Source: Sphingobium sp. SYK-6
GTDB taxonomy: Bacteria > Pseudomonadota > Alphaproteobacteria > Sphingomonadales > Sphingomonadaceae
Assembly (NCBI RefSeq): GCF_000283515.1
Contig: NC_015976.1
Span: 1,860,001-1,924,000 of the forward strand
Reading direction: 5' to 3'
DNA length: 64,000 bases
How positions within the stretch are numbered: the stretch's first letter is position 1; each line of letters begins with the position of its first letter. This document shows, piece after piece, positions 61,264 through 64,000 of this stretch. The notes beneath the pieces were generated by a model. It saw nothing but the letters and a program-made list of their open reading frames with translations, ran no database searches and was not told the DNA's origin. The translations under genes were made by a program, and so were the position numbers.

Positions 61264-63753
61264 TCATAGAGCACCGACCCGATAGTACCGGCGCTGACGG
61301 CCATAGGGCTTGGAGAAGTTCCACTGTCGCCCGTCGCTTTCCCATCCGTTAACCAGTCGCATAGCCTTGCCGAGCTTCTGAGCTTCAACCTGATTGTACC
61401 GAAGCAAATCTCCCTGCAGACATTCCACCCAAATCTGATTCAGACAGGTGACAGAGCGGACCTCGCCATCGCATTCGATGTTTCCGCTATAGGCAGGAGC
61501 TTCGAGCCAAGCAGCAATGCGGCCAGCCAGCGCGTCTTCCGGAGTTTCCACTCGCCGGGATTCCTGGAGCCTTGCAGCCGTTTCAGCAGCATCGCGGTTG
61601 GTAAGATAGAGGGGCAGGGGGCCGAATGGCTGTATCTCGCGCATTGCCAGATATGTGTGGCGCGCTTCAGCCCAAATCTGATCCACATTCGCTGAGAGAG
61701 AACTGATGTCGATCGAGCGGCCGGCACATTCCACCGGCATGAAGCGACGTCCACCCGTGGAGTCCTTCAGGTATTCTCGATCATTGGTGGTGCCAACCAG
61801 GATCGAGGAGCGGGGAAAATCTGAGGCTCGAGCGTCATAAGCGAGGCGGACGCGGTCTACTGGCCGGCTGATGAAGGCCTTGATTGCTTGCACGTCTGAG
61901 CGAGCAAAGCCTGAGAGCTCGGGCATTTCGATCACGAACGCCCCCTGCATTTTCTCAACAAGCTCTTTGGGAGCATGGAAATCTCCATCCAGTTCGCCGG
62001 GCCAGTGCTTCGCCAACGTCCGGATAAAGGTGCTTTTGCCGATACCTTGCGGTCCTTCCAGGATAACTGCCGTGTCGTACTTGTGGCCCGGCTCATAAAT
62101 GCGTGTCACTCCGGCCACCAACAGGAGCTTCGCCACTTCGCGGTGGTAGACGTTATCAGGGGTGCCCAAGTAATCGATGAACAGGGTTTCGAGTCTCTCA
62201 GCGCCATCCCATTCCACGCATTCCAGCCACTCCCGCACCGGATGAAAGGCGTTTTGCCAAGCGGCATTGACCGTGGCTGCCTTGAGATCGCGGTCAGCGA
62301 CCTTGAGAGAGTAGCCGCCCTGCGTCTTTGGGGCCTCGAGTATTGATCGAATTGCATGCTCACGAGCGGACGACCACAGATCGCCGTTCAAAGAATCCTT
62401 TACCCGCCAGACGTCGCTGGTGAGCTGGCGCGTTGGTTTTGCGGGCTTCTTGCGACTCTGTTTAACACCTGGTGCCCTACGCTGCGTCACTTCTCGAGTG
62501 AACTCGTTCAGTTGTGCAAGGCCCCGAAATCTAGGGTCATGGGAGATGATCAGCTCAATATTGTGGAGCGTATTTTTGATGCCGCCAGCCTCATTGATAT
62601 CCAGCAGCGATTTCCACTCAAGCTCAGGCACATCATCGCTCGGCGCCTTGGCGTCTGCCTTATCAAAGTCATCGACATGGGCGTCATCATCGTCGTCGTC
62701 GAGAGAATCGCCCTCAACGCCTAGCAAATCTGCGAATTCTTCGTCGTTTCCACCATCTCGGCCGGCCACCTCGTCGGCATCATCCAGGTCGTCGAGATCG
62801 TCCAGTTCGGCGGCCATCGCCGCGGCGCGCGCGTCCTGCGCCCACTGCCGGATCGTCGCCATCGTGACCGGGCGGCCGCGGTAGCGCCCAAAGCTCCGCC
62901 ACTTGATGCGCCGCATCTCGCGGTCCTGGCGGTCACCGGTATATTTCTTCGAGCGCTTTGTGTGGCTCAGCCACAGATCGAAGCCTTCCTGACTGCCACC
63001 CGTCTGGTGGTGGATCGCCTGGCCGAGCCGGATCCAATCATCATAATGAAGATCAGAGACGTTGAGCGCATCGAGATCGCGCTCCATCTGGCCGGGCTTG
63101 AAGTCCAGCGGCGGAACGGCCTCAAAGGCGTAGGCCGTATCTTCGACGACGCCCAGTGCCTCCACGCGCGAAGCCGGAACAAACGGTCCCAGTCCCATCT
63201 CAAGCATGTCGAGATCGAACGGGCGCTCCCAGCGATAAGGCTCACCGGTGTTGGGGTGGATCGACGGCGGCAGCACGACCTGCTTGCCGCTGCCGAACAA
63301 TTCCACTTCCCATTCGCAGGACCAGACATCCTTGTCCTGAGCCTTGTCGAAGCGGCGAAATTTCTCCGCCGAGGCGGCGAGACGACGGCTGCGGAACGGC
63401 TTTTCAGTGACGAAATAGAGGTGCCGACTGGCGCCGCCGCTGCCCGATATGACCGACGGGAACGACATGGCGTCCGGAAACATCTCGAGCAGCTTCGCCA
63501 TAGCCTCTTCCGCCATGTCCGGCACCCGGATGTCGACGTCGAGCACATGGAGGTAGCCGCCTTCGACTTGCGAGGGCTCCCCGAGGCGGACGCCTGCGTT
63601 CAGACCATCCCGATAGCTCGCGCGCAGAGCGTCAAGCGTCGCGACCGGGATGTCTGACCAGTTGTCCTTGATGGGACGTTTCGAGCGGGGCGCCAGCCAG
63701 TGGACGGCAAAGCCCGCGCGCACAAAAGGCGCGACCTGGTCGAGCATGGTCAT
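61264..63753 (-). CDS. Primase-polymerase / VapE-like helicase replication protein
   Basis: 829 residues. N-terminal bifunctional primase-polymerase domain (VRAGFAVHWLAPRSKRPI; LDVDI metal Asp; SGSGGASRHLYF), a PriCT-type helical segment (about 230-310), a very acidic linker (about 315-375, with runs of Asp), and a C-terminal VapE/D5-type ATPase with Walker A EGPQGIGKST, VIEMPELSGF and STGGRRFMPVE. Such proteins replicate phages, satellites and integrative elements. It points left and ends 78 bp from the SHOCT remnant. Confidence 0.88.
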   Translation of the reverse strand: MTMLDQVAPFVRAGFAVHWLAPRSKRPIKDNWSDIPVATLDALRASYRDGLNAGVRLGEPSQVEGGYLHVLDVDIRVPDMAEEAMAKLLEMFPDAMSFPSVISGSGGASRHLYFVTEKPFRSRRLAASAEKFRRFDKAQDKDVWSCEWEVELFGSGKQVVLPPSIHPNTGEPYRWERPFDLDMLEMGLGPFVPASRVEALGVVEDTAYAFEAVPPLDFKPGQMERDLDALNVSDLHYDDWIRLGQAIHHQTGGSQEGFDLWLSHTKRSKKYTGDRQDREMRRIKWRSFGRYRGRPVTMATIRQWAQDARAAAMAAELDDLDDLDDADEVAGRDGGNDEEFADLLGVEGDSLDDDDDDAHVDDFDKADAKAPSDDVPELEWKSLLDINEAGGIKNTLHNIELIISHDPRFRGLAQLNEFTREVTQRRAPGVKQSRKKPAKPTRQLTSDVWRVKDSLNGDLWSSAREHAIRSILEAPKTQGGYSLKVADRDLKAATVNAAWQNAFHPVREWLECVEWDGAERLETLFIDYLGTPDNVYHREVAKLLLVAGVTRIYEPGHKYDTAVILEGPQGIGKSTFIRTLAKHWPGELDGDFHAPKELVEKMQGAFVIEMPELSGFARSDVQAIKAFISRPVDRVRLAYDARASDFPRSSILVGTTNDREYLKDSTGGRRFMPVECAGRSIDISSLSANVDQIWAEARHTYLAMREIQPFGPLPLYLTNRDAAETAARLQESRRVETPEDALAGRIAAWLEAPAYSGNIECDGEVRSVTCLNQIWVECLQGDLLRYNQVEAQKLGKAMRLVNGWESDGRQWNFSKPYGRQRRYYRVGAL

Positions 63754-63834
63754 AAGGTTGAGAGTCCTTAAATTTGAACTCCGAACCAGAATCCGCTATA
63801 TGCTGAGTTGTCTTCAATGACGGACTGGTTGGAG

Positions 63835-63864
63835 TTGCCGCGGCTGTCCCCATTGCCGCGGCAA
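63835..63864. repeat. Perfect inverted repeat
   Basis: TTGCCGCGGC and GCCGCGGCAA flank a 10 bp loop just downstream of the stop of the partial gene at the window end and upstream of the primase gene. It could end that transcript or act as an operator; there is no T-run. Confidence 0.45.
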
Positions 63865-63869
63865 TTTCA

Positions 63870-64000
63870 TCAGAACCCGGATCGTTGGATTAGCGCTAAC
63901 ACAGCGCGATCCATGTCGTTCCGGATGGCACGATCATCTATTGTGTATCGGAATGTGATTCCTTCCGGGCCGTCCGCTCCGTCCTCAAAGCTGAGGACGA
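63870..64000 (-). CDS. Hypothetical protein, C-terminal fragment
   Basis: The last 43 residues of a minus-strand gene that starts beyond the window (VLSFEDGADGPEGITFRYTI to AVLALIQRSGF, then TGA). It is co-directional with the primase gene and probably belongs to the same element. No family can be assigned. Confidence 0.55.
   Translation of the reverse strand, partial: VLSFEDGADGPEGITFRYTIDDRAIRNDMDRAVLALIQRSGF

Overview
The window looks like chromosome of a GC-rich alphaproteobacterium of the order Sphingomonadales. The evidence is the protein style throughout, two large TonB-dependent receptors, an mreBCD-mrdA-rodA cluster, a Pho regulon rich in PhoX and PhoD phosphatases, and a CTC-type L25. 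I cannot name the species from the sequence alone.

Positions 1-10,700 hold a phosphonate and phosphorus-scavenging region. A leftward operon encodes phosphonoacetaldehyde hydrolase (phnX), a phosphonate-type iron alcohol dehydrogenase and an organophosphate-type MFS carrier cut by the window edge. It is divergent from a LysR regulator and preceded by a good PHO box. A TonB receptor, a secreted phosphodiesterase-like enzyme and a ZnuD-like receptor follow. Positions 10,740-13,163 form a small accessory patch on the 3' side of a tRNA-Lys gene. It holds a decayed ParD-like/zeta toxin-antitoxin pair, then an AT-richer two-gene unit whose second product carries an RX4H HEPN motif.

Positions 13,572-40,186 are ordinary housekeeping: the elongasome cluster (mreB, mreC, mreD, mrdA, rodA), mutL, a MaoC hydratase, phoD, a truncated haemoglobin, ychF, a MORN-containing exported protein, phoX with a PHO box, an RlpA lipoprotein, pth, L25, a PAS-receiver protein, two TraB/GumN paralogues, glyQS, ppdK and tRNA-Arg(ACG).

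From tRNA-Arg to the end the content is accessory: two IS5-family elements, an IS110 ruin, phage-like cargo (an SGNH hydrolase pair, small proteins), an iteron-like cluster, a complete type I-C CRISPR-Cas locus (cas3-cas5-cas8-cas7-cas4-cas1-cas2 plus a 31-repeat array), three unfamiliar genes that may form an operon, a SHOCT-domain gene split by an IS, and a primase-polymerase/VapE replication protein.

The most interesting signal lies in the 228 bp gap between cas7 and cas4. On the minus strand there is a degenerate CRISPR repeat that keeps the 3' handle and rebuilds the hairpin with different bases. A -10-like hexamer precedes it directly. It is followed by a pseudo-spacer whose first 12 bases match, with a TTC PAM and mismatches only at positions 6 and 12, a site overlapping the ribosome binding site of cas4. 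I infer a built-in crRNA-like guide by which the I-C effector represses its own adaptation genes.
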